Assembly: GCF_030268205.1 (NCBI RefSeq) | Contig: NZ_BSQF01000002.1 | Span: 62,001 to 126,000, forward strand | Origin: Allomuricauda sp. NBRC 101325 | GTDB lineage: Bacteria > Bacteroidota > Bacteroidia > Flavobacteriales > Flavobacteriaceae | DNA: 64,000 nt | Direction of reading: 5' to 3' | In this document: positions 29,609-39,584 of the stretch, one piece after another | How positions within the stretch are numbered: the first letter of the stretch is position 1 | Layout: every line of letters begins with the position of its first letter | Notes under the pieces: generated by a model | What the model was told of the DNA's origin: nothing | What the model saw: only the letters and a program-made list of their open reading frames with translations | The model's database searches: none | Position numbers and translations under genes: made by a program

Positions 29609-29824
29609 ATGGCAAAGCAGTCAGCAATAGAACAAGACGGGACTATTATTGAAGCATTGTCCAATGCAATGTTTAGGGTAGAATTGGAAAATGGGCACGT
29701 GGTAACAGCACATATCTCTGGAAAGATGAGAATGCACTATATCAAATTGCTTCCCGGAGATAAGGTAAAGTTGGAAATGAGTCCATACGATTTAACAAAA
29801 GCAAGAATTACTTATAGATACTAA
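29609..29824 (+). CDS. infA: Translation initiation factor IF-1
   Basis: 71 residues, the standard length. Single OB-fold domain with [37 protein letters not shown] and the C-terminal [12 protein letters not shown]. It starts three bases after the secY stop and ends four before rpmJ. Confidence 0.99.
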   Translation: MAKQSAIEQDGTIIEALSNAMFRVELENGHVVTAHISGKMRMHYIKLLPGDKVKLEMSPYDLTKARITYRY

Positions 29825-29828
29825 TTAC

Positions 29829-29945
29829 ATGAAAGTAAGAGCATCAATAAAGAAGAGAAGTGCCGACTGCAAGATAGTACGCAGAAAGGGCAGATTGTAC
29901 GTAATCAACAAAAAGAATCCTAGATTTAAACAAAGACAAGGGTAA
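29829..29945 (+). CDS. rpmJ: 50S ribosomal protein L36, zinc-independent form
   Basis: 38 residues read directly from the sequence: begins [20 protein letters not shown] and ends NPRFKQRQG. Of the four zinc ligands in classic L36 (Cys11, Cys14, Cys27, His32) only the second Cys remains (DCK); Ser, Asn/Lys and Phe replace the others, so this is the C- type. Two bases separate it from rpsM. Confidence 0.98.
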   Translation: MKVRASIKKRSADCKIVRRKGRLYVINKKNPRFKQRQG

Positions 29946-29947
29946 TT

Positions 29948-30322
29948 ATGGCAAGAATTGCAGGTGTAGATATACCTAAACAAAAGCGAGGCGTTATTTC
30001 ACTTACCTATATCTTCGGAGTAGGTAATAGCAGGGCGCAAGAGATTTTGAAGACCGCCCAAGTAAGCGAGGATACCAAAGTTCAGGATTGGACCGACGAC
30101 GAGATCGGAAGAATCAGGGATGCAGTAGCGGCTTACACCATTGAAGGTGAGCTTCGTTCAGAGACCCAAATGAACATCAAGCGTTTGATGGACATTGGTT
30201 GTTACCGTGGAATTCGTCACAGAGCTGGATTGCCACTAAGAGGTCAACGTACCAAGAACAACTCTAGGACAAGAAAAGGAAAGAGAAAAACAGTTGCCAA
30301 CAAGAAAAAAGCAACTAAATAA
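29948..30322 (+). CDS. rpsM: 30S ribosomal protein S13
   Basis: 124 residues; head protein at the tRNA-contacting subunit interface. [20 protein letters not shown], the [20 protein letters not shown] motif and a basic tail are typical. Followed by a 107-base spacer, longer than other gaps of the spc part. Confidence 0.99.
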   Translation: MARIAGVDIPKQKRGVISLTYIFGVGNSRAQEILKTAQVSEDTKVQDWTDDEIGRIRDAVAAYTIEGELRSETQMNIKRLMDIGCYRGIRHRAGLPLRGQRTKNNSRTRKGKRKTVANKKKATK

Positions 30323-30429
30323 TAAGCATTAACAGTCATTAGTTAGTATTTAGACGTTAGAAGAATCTGTTTGAAATGTAAAAGTCTAGGATTCCAATAA
30401 CTAAGAGCTAACACTAGAAACTAAAAAAT
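30323..30429. repeat. AT-rich intergenic element between rpsM and rpsK
   Basis: 107 bases with an imperfect inverted arrangement of TTAG-type motifs: the left arm (about 30338-30366, TTAGTTAG...TTAGACGTTAG...GAATC) resembles the reverse complement of the right arm (about 30391-30424, GATTCC...AACTAAGAGCTAACACTAGAAACTAA). The 10-mer TTTAGACGTT also occurs in the intergenic region near 43988. No promoter match was found. Confidence 0.4.
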
Positions 30430-30822
30430 ATGGCAAAGGCAAGTACCAAAACAGCTAAAAAGCGCAAGGTAATAGTAGAATCTACTGGCGAGGCGCACGT
30501 AGTAGCATCATTCAATAACATTATCATTTCCCTTACCAACAAAAAAGGAGACGTAATCTCATGGTCTTCTGCTGGTAAAATGGGATTCCGTGGTTCTAAA
30601 AAGAACACCCCTTACGCAGCTCAGGTAGCCGCTGAAGATTGTTCCAAAGTTGCACACGAAGCAGGTTTGAGAAAAGTAAAAGTGTTCGTAAAAGGACCAG
30701 GTAACGGTAGAGAATCTGCTATCCGATCTATTCACAATGCTGGAATCGAGGTAACTGAGATCGTGGATGTAACTCCACTACCACACAACGGGTGTAGACC
30801 ACCTAAAAGAAGAAGAGTTTAA
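30430..30822 (+). CDS. rpsK: 30S ribosomal protein S11
   Basis: 130 residues; platform protein near the mRNA exit. Contains [39 protein letters not shown] (the Asn-containing loop is conserved) and the C-terminal [15 protein letters not shown], the S11 signature. Flanked by two gaps of more than 100 bases. Confidence 0.99.
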   Translation: MAKASTKTAKKRKVIVESTGEAHVVASFNNIIISLTNKKGDVISWSSAGKMGFRGSKKNTPYAAQVAAEDCSKVAHEAGLRKVKVFVKGPGNGRESAIRSIHNAGIEVTEIVDVTPLPHNGCRPPKRRRV

Positions 30823-30846
30823 TTATCAATTATATTGTTTAACTGG

Positions 30847-30876
30847 CCCCCTAAAAAGGGTCTTCACCAAAGGTGC
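30847..30876 (+). promoter_or_regulatory. Two small hairpins in the rpsK-rpsD spacer
   Basis: CCCT-AAAA-AGGG (30849-30860) and CACC-AAA-GGTG (30865-30875) lie in the 112-base gap in front of rpsD. S4 represses the alpha operon in E. coli; a similar binding site here is a guess from position only. Confidence 0.3.
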
Positions 30877-30934
30877 ACCTAGATTATCGAAGGATAAGCC
30901 TTAATTCATAATCGTACCTTTTAAAAATTAGAAG

Positions 30935-31540
30935 ATGGCAAGATATACAGGACCAAAAACAAAGATCGCCAGAAAATTTGGCGAAGCGATTTTCGGAGAC
31001 GACAAGTCTTTTGAAAAGAAAAATTATCCTCCAGGACAACACGGAAGCAACCGTCGTCGTGGTAAAAAATCTGAATATGCAGTTCAGTTGGCCGAAAAAC
31101 AAAAGGCCAAATATACCTATGGTATTTTGGAGCGTCAGTTCCGTAACCTATTTGCTGAAGCAAAAAGAAAAGAGGGAGTAACCGGTGAGGTTTTGCTTCA
31201 ATTGTGTGAGTCCCGTTTGGACAACGTAGTGTTCAGAATGGGTATTTCCCCTTCAAGAAGTGGAGCTCGTCAATTGGTATCGCACCGTCACATTACTGTT
31301 AACGGTGACGTAGTGAACATTCCATCATACAAACTTAGACCTGGCGATGTTGTTGGGGTAAGGGAAAAATCAAAATCGGTTCAATCAATCGTTGATTCAT
31401 TGGCAAACAATAGTAGTGTTTACGAATGGATTACTTGGAACACAGCAACCCAACAAGGAACTTTTGTTACTGTTCCAGAAAGACTTCAGATTCCTGAAAA
31501 TATCAAGGAACAACTGATCGTCGAATTGTACTCTAAATAA
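30935..31540 (+). CDS. rpsD: 30S ribosomal protein S4, zinc-free
   Basis: 201 residues; primary 16S binder. The N-terminus lacks the four-Cys zinc knuckle of some S4 proteins. The S4 RNA-binding domain is at about residues 91-150 ([33 protein letters not shown]). Followed by rpoA after 21 bases, giving the usual S11-S4-alpha-L17 order. Confidence 0.99.
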   Translation: MARYTGPKTKIARKFGEAIFGDDKSFEKKNYPPGQHGSNRRRGKKSEYAVQLAEKQKAKYTYGILERQFRNLFAEAKRKEGVTGEVLLQLCESRLDNVVFRMGISPSRSGARQLVSHRHITVNGDVVNIPSYKLRPGDVVGVREKSKSVQSIVDSLANNSSVYEWITWNTATQQGTFVTVPERLQIPENIKEQLIVELYSK

Positions 31541-31561
31541 GAATTCAACATTAATCCAATT

Positions 31562-32554
31562 ATGGCATTACTTAATTTTCAGAAGCCCGATAAAGTTATA
31601 ATGATCGATTCTACAGATTTCGAAGGGAAATTTGAATTTCGTCCTTTGGAACCTGGTTACGGATTGACAGTTGGGAATGCGCTGAGAAGAGTATTACTTT
31701 CCTCTTTGGAAGGTTTTGCTATCACTTCTGTACGCATCGATGGAGTTGAACACGAATTTTCTGTTATTCCAGGCGTTGTAGAAGACGTGACCGAAATCAT
31801 TTTGAACCTTAAACAAGTTAGGTTCAAAAGACAGATTGATGATGTTGAGAGCGAGACCGTTTCTATTTCCGTAAGTGGAAAAGAACAATTGACCGCAGGA
31901 GATTTCCAAAAATTCATTTCCGGATACCAAGTGCTAAACCCTGATTTGGTGCTTTGCAACATGGATCCAAAAGTGAGTATCAATATGGAGATCGTGATCG
32001 AAAAAGGACGTGGATACGTTCCTGCAGAAGAAAACAAAAAATCCAATGCACCTTTGGGTAGCATTTCAGTTGATTCTGTTTACACTCCTGTTAAAAACGT
32101 AAAATATAGCATCGAAAACTATAGGGTAGAACAAAAGACCGATTATGAAAAATTGGTTTTCGAAATCATCACCGATGGTTCCATCCACCCAAAAGATGCT
32201 TTGACCGAAGCTGCCAAAGTTTTGATTCACCACTTTATGTTGTTCTCCGATGAGCGTATCACCCTTGAGGCCGATGAAATTGCCCAGACCGAGACATACG
32301 ATGAGGAATCATTGCACATGCGTCAGTTGTTGAAAACCAAATTGGTAGACATGGACTTGTCCGTAAGGGCTTTGAACTGTCTTAAAGCTGCCGAAGTGGA
32401 TACTTTGGGAGATTTGGTTTCCTTCAACAAGAACGATTTGATGAAGTTCAGAAACTTTGGTAAAAAATCCTTGACCGAATTGGAAGAGTTGGTAATCAAC
32501 AAAGGACTTCAGTTTGGAATGGATTTGAGCAAATACAAATTAGATAAAGATTAA
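31562..32554 (+). CDS. rpoA: RNA polymerase subunit alpha
   Basis: 330 residues. The N-terminal domain for dimerisation has [20 protein letters not shown] (the alpha signature); the linker begins around residue 235; the C-terminal domain with the helix-hairpin-helix that binds DNA and activators has [19 protein letters not shown] and [13 protein letters not shown]. Part of the alpha operon. Confidence 0.99.
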   Translation: MALLNFQKPDKVIMIDSTDFEGKFEFRPLEPGYGLTVGNALRRVLLSSLEGFAITSVRIDGVEHEFSVIPGVVEDVTEIILNLKQVRFKRQIDDVESETVSISVSGKEQLTAGDFQKFISGYQVLNPDLVLCNMDPKVSINMEIVIEKGRGYVPAEENKKSNAPLGSISVDSVYTPVKNVKYSIENYRVEQKTDYEKLVFEIITDGSIHPKDALTEAAKVLIHHFMLFSDERITLEADEIAQTETYDEESLHMRQLLKTKLVDMDLSVRALNCLKAAEVDTLGDLVSFNKNDLMKFRNFGKKSLTELEELVINKGLQFGMDLSKYKLDKD

Positions 32555-32614
32555 TAATCATATTTTGCTCCCCAACTAAAACTGGGTCTGGAAGCAAGAT
32601 GATAAATTAGAACC
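32555..32614 (+). other. Short spacer hairpin between rpoA and rplQ
   Basis: 60 bases that can fold as an imperfect stem: TGCTCCCCA (about 32569-32577) against TGGGTCTGGAAGCA (about 32585-32598) around a TAAA-containing loop. It resembles the CCCCCTAAAAAGGG hairpin in the rpsK-rpsD gap in layout. Function unknown. Confidence 0.3.
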
Positions 32615-33115
32615 ATGAGACACGGAAAAAAAATCAATCACCTAGGAAGAAAATCTGCCCACAGAAAGGCGATGTTGGCCAATATGGCTTGTTCCTTAAT
32701 CGAGCACAAACGTATCAACACTACTGTTGCTAAAGCAAAAGCTTTGAAGCAGTTTGTTGAGCCTTTGATCACTAAGGCCAAAACCGAAAACAACCAGACT
32801 ACCGAAAAAGGTATGCACAACAGAAGGGTAGTTTTCAGTAACCTTAGAAGCAAGGAAGCCATCACTGAATTGTTCAGCACAGTTGCCGAAAAAGTAGGCG
32901 ACAGACCAGGTGGATATACCAGAATCATCAAATTGGGTAACCGATTGGGAGATAACGCGGATATGGCAATGATCGAGTTGGTAGACTTCAACGAAGTGTA
33001 CAACGCAGGTAAGCCAGCGAAAAAATCTACTAGAAGAAGTAGAAGAGGCGGAGGTAGCAAAGCTGAGGCTCCTGCTCCAGTTGCTGAAACCAAAACTGAC
33101 GATTCTGAAGAATAA
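32615..33115 (+). CDS. rplQ: 50S ribosomal protein L17
   Basis: 166 residues against about 127 in E. coli; the core ([27 protein letters not shown]-like [14 protein letters not shown], and [13 protein letters not shown]) is complete and the extra length is a Lys/Arg/Ser stretch then an Ala/Pro/Glu-rich acidic tail ([17 protein letters not shown]), a tail type usual in Bacteroidota. Last gene of the ribosomal cluster, followed by a strong terminator. Confidence 0.98.
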   Translation: MRHGKKINHLGRKSAHRKAMLANMACSLIEHKRINTTVAKAKALKQFVEPLITKAKTENNQTTEKGMHNRRVVFSNLRSKEAITELFSTVAEKVGDRPGGYTRIIKLGNRLGDNADMAMIELVDFNEVYNAGKPAKKSTRRSRRGGGSKAEAPAPVAETKTDDSEE

Positions 33116-33145
33116 GAAGAATGTTATTAACTATTATATTAGTGG

Positions 33146-33177
33146 AAAAAGGATAAGTGAGAACTTATCCTTTTTTT
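33146..33177 (+). terminator. Terminator of the ribosomal protein operon
   Basis: Stem GGATAAGT / ACTTATCC (33151-33158 with 33163-33170, loop GAGA), extended by A-T pairs and followed by seven T. It marks the end of a transcription unit of about 17 kb. Confidence 0.92.
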
Positions 33178-33213
33178 ATGTTTTTTTGTCATAACTGAAT
33201 TTTAGAGCACACA

Positions 33214-34326
33214 ATGAAGTATCACACAAAGAAAAAAGCGTTGATTTTATTGGCCGATGGAACCATTTTTTATGGTAAGGCCGTTGGAGGAAAAGAAGGT
33301 ACAGCTGTTGGAGAGGTATGTTTCAATACCGGAATGACAGGGTACCAAGAGATCTTTACCGATCCTTCCTATTACGGACAGTTAATGGTAACCACCAATG
33401 CCCACATTGGAAATTATGGAACCCATTTTGAAGAAATCGAATCCGATTCAGTTAAGATTGCAGGTTTGATCTGTAAAAATTTCAGTTACGATTATTCCAG
33501 GCCAAGTGCGGATATGAGTTTGTTGGATTTTTTGAATAAAAGTAACCTTTTGGCCATTTCAGATGTGGACACCCGTGCTTTGGTGAGCTACATAAGGGAC
33601 AATGGAGCCATGAACGCTTTGATCTCGACTCGAGTGGATGAGATTGATGCCCTAAAAGAGGAATTGAAACAAGTACCAAGTATGGAAGGTTTGGAGCTTT
33701 CTTCCAAAGTATCCACCAAAGAGCCTTACTACTACGGTGATGAAAATGCCGAGATTAAAATTTCAGCATTGGATATCGGAATCAAAAAGAATATCCTAAG
33801 AAACTTGGCCAAGCGTGGTGCTTACATCAAAGTATATCCTTACAACTCTACCTTCGAAGAAATGAAAGAGTGGAACCCAGATGGATACTTTATTTCCAAT
33901 GGCCCTGGGGATCCAGAACCATTGACCGAGGCAGTTGCTGCGGCAAAGGAAATGATTAATTCAGACAAACCATTGTTCGGAATTTGTTTGGGACACCAAG
34001 TATTGGCGTTGGCCAATGGTATTTCAACCTATAAAATGCACAACGGTCACAGAGGGATCAACCACCCCATTTTAAACTTGGTAACAGGTAAGGGTGAGAT
34101 CACTTCCCAAAACCATGGTTTTGCCATCAATAGGGAAGAGACCGAAGCGCATCCCGAATTGGAAATCACACATACCCATTTGAACGACCACACCGTGGCC
34201 GGGATCAAAATGAAGGATAAGGATGTTTTCTCGGTGCAATACCACCCAGAGGCAAGTCCAGGTCCACACGATGCAGAGTATTTGTTCGACCAATTTTTCG
34301 ATGCCATCAAAACATCCAAAAATTAA
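33214..34326 (+). CDS. carA: Carbamoyl-phosphate synthase small subunit (glutamine-hydrolysing)
   Basis: 370 residues. N-terminal domain starting KALILLADGTIFYGKAVGG, then the class I glutamine amidotransferase domain: nucleophile Cys258 in FGICLGHQVLALANG and the His/Glu pair in QYHPEASPGP. It supplies ammonia to CarB for carbamoyl phosphate used in pyrimidine and arginine synthesis. carB is not adjacent; the gene stands alone between the ribosomal operon and eno. Confidence 0.97.
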   Translation: MKYHTKKKALILLADGTIFYGKAVGGKEGTAVGEVCFNTGMTGYQEIFTDPSYYGQLMVTTNAHIGNYGTHFEEIESDSVKIAGLICKNFSYDYSRPSADMSLLDFLNKSNLLAISDVDTRALVSYIRDNGAMNALISTRVDEIDALKEELKQVPSMEGLELSSKVSTKEPYYYGDENAEIKISALDIGIKKNILRNLAKRGAYIKVYPYNSTFEEMKEWNPDGYFISNGPGDPEPLTEAVAAAKEMINSDKPLFGICLGHQVLALANGISTYKMHNGHRGINHPILNLVTGKGEITSQNHGFAINREETEAHPELEITHTHLNDHTVAGIKMKDKDVFSVQYHPEASPGPHDAEYLFDQFFDAIKTSKN

Positions 34327-34438
34327 AACGTTGTAGTTTTATTTTTAAGTTATTTCCAGCTATTTGTGAAAGATATCTTAAAGGAAAAAGCGTGCCTTTT
34401 CGTATCTTTACTCGAATAATCACAACACTAAATATTGA

Positions 34439-35737
<1,299 letters not shown>

Positions 35738-35762
35738 GCATAATGATTTTTTAGCATAGAAG

Positions 35763-35794
35763 AAGCCTTTCCAAAACTGGAAAGGCTTTTTTTT
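35763..35794 (+). terminator. Terminator of eno
   Basis: Ten-base perfect stem AGCCTTTCCA / TGGAAAGGCT (35764-35773 with 35778-35787, loop AAAC) followed by seven T. Confidence 0.93.
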
Positions 35795-35856
35795 GTTACA
35801 CTAACAAACTTTGGTTAAATTAAGGGTGGAAGAATCACCTTATTTAAATTTCCTTC

Positions 35857-37395
35857 ATGAATAATTTTCTTTTTGTTGCCGCCGAAAACGATGCTTTGGC
35901 AAACTGCAAAGCAGGCGGGATGGGTGATGTGGTGCGGGATGTGCCACGTCAAATTTCGGAACATGGAGATAAAGTGCACGTAATTGTACCTGCATACTCC
36001 AGATTGCATCATGGAGGAATTCCAAAGGCTACTTTAAATTTTTCCCTTAGGGGAATGGTCTATACGGCAGAACTTTTTGAGGTGCAGCCCAAAAAAGAAT
36101 TCCCTAATATCTTCCATTATGTGTTGCACCATCCCGAGATTGAACCAGGGGATATAGCCCATATTTATCACAACGATCCAGAGGAACCCTTTTATACCGA
36201 TGCCATCAAGTACTTTATTTTTTGTACTGCTGTGGCCGAAGCCATAAAAATGGGAGCGTTTGGAGATGTGGATGTCGTCCATTTGCATGATTGGCACTCC
36301 AGTTTGTTATTGTTTTTACGTGAATACCATCCGGCGTACACCAATCTCAAGGATATTCGAATCGTGTATAGCATCCATAATTTGGCGATACAGGGAATTC
36401 GTCCGTTCAGTGGCAATTATTCATCCGTTAAAAATTGGTTTCCTGAGGTAGATATCAATTATCAGCGGTTAATGGATTACCGTTATCAGGATTGTATCAA
36501 TCTAATGGCGGTGGGAATTCGTTTTGCTGACGCAGTACATACGGTCTCACCTTCCTATATGGAAGATGTGATGAAACCAAGTTCCCCTCCCGAATTTATC
36601 GGGGGAGAAGGATTGGAAAATGATTTGGTCCAAGCCCATGAAGAAGGTCGTTTGTTCGGTATTTTGAATGGCTGTAACTATAAAAATATCAACAAAGAGA
36701 AGAAAGGAAACATCTATCGCAATACAGTGAAAGCGCTGTTCCAATGGTTGCAGGAAGAATCCAAAAAATACAAGGCCGACTTTTTGGCGCACACAGGTGA
36801 AAAAATAATGGCATTTGTGGAGGAGCGGCCAAAATTTATCGTGTCCAGTGTAGCTCGATTAACAGAACAAAAGTTTTATTTCTTTAAGCGTTCACCCGAA
36901 GCATTCGTTGAAATTTTAAAACGATTGGAAAAGGTAAACGGCATTTTCATGTTGTTGGGAACGGGAGCTCCCGAATATGAGGAATTGTTCAGGGACCTGA
37001 GTTACAAACACAAGAACTTTATTTTTACCAACGGACAGTCCGAAAAGCTTATCGATTCCCTTTATTTGGAATCGGACCTCTATTTTATGCCCAGTTTGTT
37101 TGAACCTTGTGGGATTAGCCAGATGTTGGCCATGCGAAATGGGAATCCATGTTTGGTGCACCACACAGGAGGACTTAAGGATACCGTGGAGCATATGGTA
37201 ACCGGATTTAGCTTTGATGGCGATACCTATGATGAGAAAATAAAGAATATGTTGGAGGCATTCGATGTGGCTCTGGATGTCTTCGAAAATGATAAGCCAA
37301 CATGGAAAAAAATTCAGGCAGCTGCGCGGAAAAAACGGTTTACTTGGAAAAAATCCGTGGACGAATACTACAAGTTGCTCTATAAATTGAGTTAG
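35857..37395 (+). CDS. GT5-family glycogen/starch synthase
   Basis: 512 residues. N-terminal starch-synthase catalytic domain with the ADP-glucose-binding KAGGMGDVVRDVP (the KxGG motif, residues 18-21) and HLHDWHSSLL, and a C-terminal GT-B domain with VARLTEQKFYFFKR and the FEPCGISQMLAMRNG block plus HTGGLKDTV, matching glgA-type enzymes. The reaction would be transfer of glucose from a sugar nucleotide to an alpha-1,4-glucan. It is not next to glgB, glgC or glgP, and Met replaces Leu in the classic KxGGL, so donor and product are inferred only. I leave the symbol empty for that reason. Confidence 0.82.
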   Translation: MNNFLFVAAENDALANCKAGGMGDVVRDVPRQISEHGDKVHVIVPAYSRLHHGGIPKATLNFSLRGMVYTAELFEVQPKKEFPNIFHYVLHHPEIEPGDIAHIYHNDPEEPFYTDAIKYFIFCTAVAEAIKMGAFGDVDVVHLHDWHSSLLLFLREYHPAYTNLKDIRIVYSIHNLAIQGIRPFSGNYSSVKNWFPEVDINYQRLMDYRYQDCINLMAVGIRFADAVHTVSPSYMEDVMKPSSPPEFIGGEGLENDLVQAHEEGRLFGILNGCNYKNINKEKKGNIYRNTVKALFQWLQEESKKYKADFLAHTGEKIMAFVEERPKFIVSSVARLTEQKFYFFKRSPEAFVEILKRLEKVNGIFMLLGTGAPEYEELFRDLSYKHKNFIFTNGQSEKLIDSLYLESDLYFMPSLFEPCGISQMLAMRNGNPCLVHHTGGLKDTVEHMVTGFSFDGDTYDEKIKNMLEAFDVALDVFENDKPTWKKIQAAARKKRFTWKKSVDEYYKLLYKLS

Positions 37396-37515
37396 GCTTT
37401 TTTTTCTATATCATTTTAGCGTTAATATGTGCACAAATAACAAATTCAAATTGTTAATGGTTGTGCTTTTTCGTAATTTCCGCATTCTATTTTTACTAAT
37501 CTATTAAAATATAAA

Positions 37516-38799
37516 ATGTCGGATAAAGCAATACTCGAATATGGGGGAGAAAGGTATGAATTCCCTGTGATTAAAGGTACTGAAGATGAATTGGCCATAG
37601 ATATCAAAACACTGCGTGCTGCAACAGGAATGGTAACCATAGACCCGGGTTACAAAAACACGGGTTCCTGTGAAAGTGCCATTACCTTTCTAGATGGTGA
37701 GAAGGGGATTTTGAGATATCGAGGGTATTCCATCGAAGACCTTGCCGAGAAAGCCGACTTTTTGGAAGTTGCCTACCTTTTGATTTTTGGTGAATTGCCA
37801 AACAAGGAGCAACTGGAAAAATTTCATAACGACATCAAGGAAGAATCCCAAGTGGATGAGGAAATGAAGAAAATTTTGGATGGTTTTCCAAAATCGGCGC
37901 ACCCAATGGGTGTCTTGTCTTCATTGACCAGTGCATTGATTGCCTTTAACCCATCTTCTGTAGATGTTTCTTCAGAACGAGCCATGTATGATGCCATTGT
38001 ACGTATTTTGGCTAAATTCCCAGTATTGGTAGCTTGGACACTTCGCAAGAAAAAAGGCTTGCCGTTGGATTATGGAGATGATACTTTGGGCTACGTGGAG
38101 AACATTCACAAGATGATGTTCAAGAGACCTAACCAAGAGTACAAAAAAGACCGCATAGCTATCGATGCTTTGGATAAATTGTTGATTCTTCACGCCGATC
38201 ACGAACAAAACTGTTCCACATCCACTGTAAGAATCGTAGGTTCATCCCATGCAGGATTGTTTGCTTCATTGTCAGCTGGTATTTCCGCACTTTGGGGGCC
38301 ATTGCACGGAGGTGCCAACCAGGCTGTATTGGAAATGTTGGAGGCCATCGAGGCTGATGGAGGAGACACCAAAAAATATATGGCCAAGGCCAAGGATAAA
38401 GATGATCCTTTTAGATTGATGGGTTTTGGTCACAGAGTGTACAAAAACTTTGATCCAAGAGCAAAGATCATTAAAAAGGCCGCCGACGATGTATTGGGTA
38501 ACCTAGGTATTGAAGACCCAATTTTGGATATCGCCAAAGGTTTGGAAAAAGAAGCCTTGGAGGATTCATACTTCGTGGATAGAAAATTATACCCTAACGT
38601 AGATTTCTACTCTGGAATTATCTATCGTGCATTGGGTATTCCAACCGAAATGTTTACTGTGATGTTTGCATTGGGTAGATTGCCCGGATGGATCGCACAA
38701 TGGAGAGAAATGCGCTTGAGACAAGAACCTATCGGTAGACCAAGACAGATTTATATCGGGGAAAACTTGAGACCATTTGTTTCCTTGGAAAAAAGGTAA
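37516..38799 (+). CDS. gltA: Citrate synthase
   Basis: 427 residues, type II (hexameric) citrate synthase; condenses acetyl-CoA and oxaloacetate. N-terminal beta-domain with AILEYGGERYEFPVIKGTE, then catalytic His in WGPLHGGANQAVLEML and FGHRVYKNFDPRA, and the C-terminal LGRLPGWIAQWREM. It stands alone with a terminator of its own. A possible -7 element TATTTTTA (one mismatch) lies at 37488-37495. Confidence 0.98.
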   Translation: MSDKAILEYGGERYEFPVIKGTEDELAIDIKTLRAATGMVTIDPGYKNTGSCESAITFLDGEKGILRYRGYSIEDLAEKADFLEVAYLLIFGELPNKEQLEKFHNDIKEESQVDEEMKKILDGFPKSAHPMGVLSSLTSALIAFNPSSVDVSSERAMYDAIVRILAKFPVLVAWTLRKKKGLPLDYGDDTLGYVENIHKMMFKRPNQEYKKDRIAIDALDKLLILHADHEQNCSTSTVRIVGSSHAGLFASLSAGISALWGPLHGGANQAVLEMLEAIEADGGDTKKYMAKAKDKDDPFRLMGFGHRVYKNFDPRAKIIKKAADDVLGNLGIEDPILDIAKGLEKEALEDSYFVDRKLYPNVDFYSGIIYRALGIPTEMFTVMFALGRLPGWIAQWREMRLRQEPIGRPRQIYIGENLRPFVSLEKR

Positions 38800-38819
38800 G
38801 ATTTGGGACAAATAATTTT

Positions 38820-38851
38820 AAAAGGGGCGATATAATCGCCCCTTTTATTTT
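38820..38851. terminator. Bidirectional terminator between gltA and the 38866 gene
   Basis: Twelve-base perfect stem AAAAGGGGCGAT / ATCGCCCCTTTT (38820-38831 with 38835-38846) and an ATA loop, with A-rich left and T-rich right flanks, suited to both convergent genes. Confidence 0.92.
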
Positions 38852-38865
38852 AAGGGGGTAACAGT

Positions 38866-39318
38866 CTACCTGCCAAAGGCACTTTCATTTAAGGACCTAT
38901 CGCTGTCATAGCAAATTCGCATAATTTCACAATGGTAATGCTTTCGAATATCCGAAAGCCCACTGTCGGCAAGGATATTTTTAGAGCGTTGAAACTCTTT
39001 ATGTATAAAATCATGGGCATCGATGGCAGTTAAACTTTTTACGGTCGAATCCATCGATTGTCCATATTTATGGATGGAGGCATTTACCTTTGAAATGTCC
39101 CAATCCCTTTTGCTGGCAACGGAATCTACAGAAGATGGGAAGTTTTCTGGAAAATCCTGCTCAGCTATACAGTCCTTATATTTGGCCGCATAATTTGTTT
39201 GGGCAATGATTTTGTCGGTTACCATAGTTGTTTGGCCATCAACATAAATTGATTTCATACTTCCTACAACGGCGAATACGCCGGTAATTAAAATTGTGGG
39301 GAACAATAATTTTTTCAT
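38866..39318 (-). CDS. Hypothetical secreted protein
   Basis: 150 residues with a hydrophobic N-terminus (LLFPTILITGVFAVVGS) that is either a signal peptide or a membrane anchor. The rest is charged and mostly helical, with three Cys (KDCIAEQDF, YHCEIMRICYD) that could form disulfides in the periplasm. It has a good promoter and terminator of its own, so it is a genuine single-gene unit. No family recognised. Confidence 0.7.
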   Translation of the reverse strand: MKKLLFPTILITGVFAVVGSMKSIYVDGQTTMVTDKIIAQTNYAAKYKDCIAEQDFPENFPSSVDSVASKRDWDISKVNASIHKYGQSMDSTVKSLTAIDAHDFIHKEFQRSKNILADSGLSDIRKHYHCEIMRICYDSDRSLNESAFGR

Positions 39319-39338
39319 ATGTAAGAAAAATCTTAATG

Positions 39339-39369
39339 CAAATGTAGCTATTAAAATTTTTCACTTCAA
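39339..39369 (-). promoter_or_regulatory. Promoter of the 38866-39318 gene
   Basis: Minus strand: TTG (39367-39369), 20-base spacer, TACATTTG (39339-39346), a full consensus match, about 21 bases upstream of the ATG at 39318. Confidence 0.7.
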
Positions 39370-39525
39370 AATCAAGGGCCAAAAAAACGCTGTAAGTAGT
39401 GTATTTTAAACAATTGATTAACAAAAGGTTGTAAAAATTATATTTTTAGCAATGCCGAGAATACTGTCCATAGGTTAAGATGATTTTTTCCATTTTTTGT
39501 AAGTGGGAAATCTGCTTTAAAACAC

Positions 39526-39533
39526 TAGATTTG
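39526..39533 (+). promoter_or_regulatory. Candidate -7 box upstream of the DDAH-like gene
   Basis: TAGATTTG, a full match to TAnnTTTG, 51 bases before the ATG at 39585. The nearest TTG (39497-39499) is 26 bases upstream of it, longer than usual. Confidence 0.45.
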
Positions 39534-39584
39534 CCCTAGAAATTTTGTAGGATTTCCATAAATCTCTTTTAAAAGAATTAAAAC

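Noticed and set aside
33620..33640. CTCGACTCGAG word in carA as a copy of the argS palindrome
   Set aside because: It is shorter and lacks the GCGCAG centre; ordinary coding sequence explains it.
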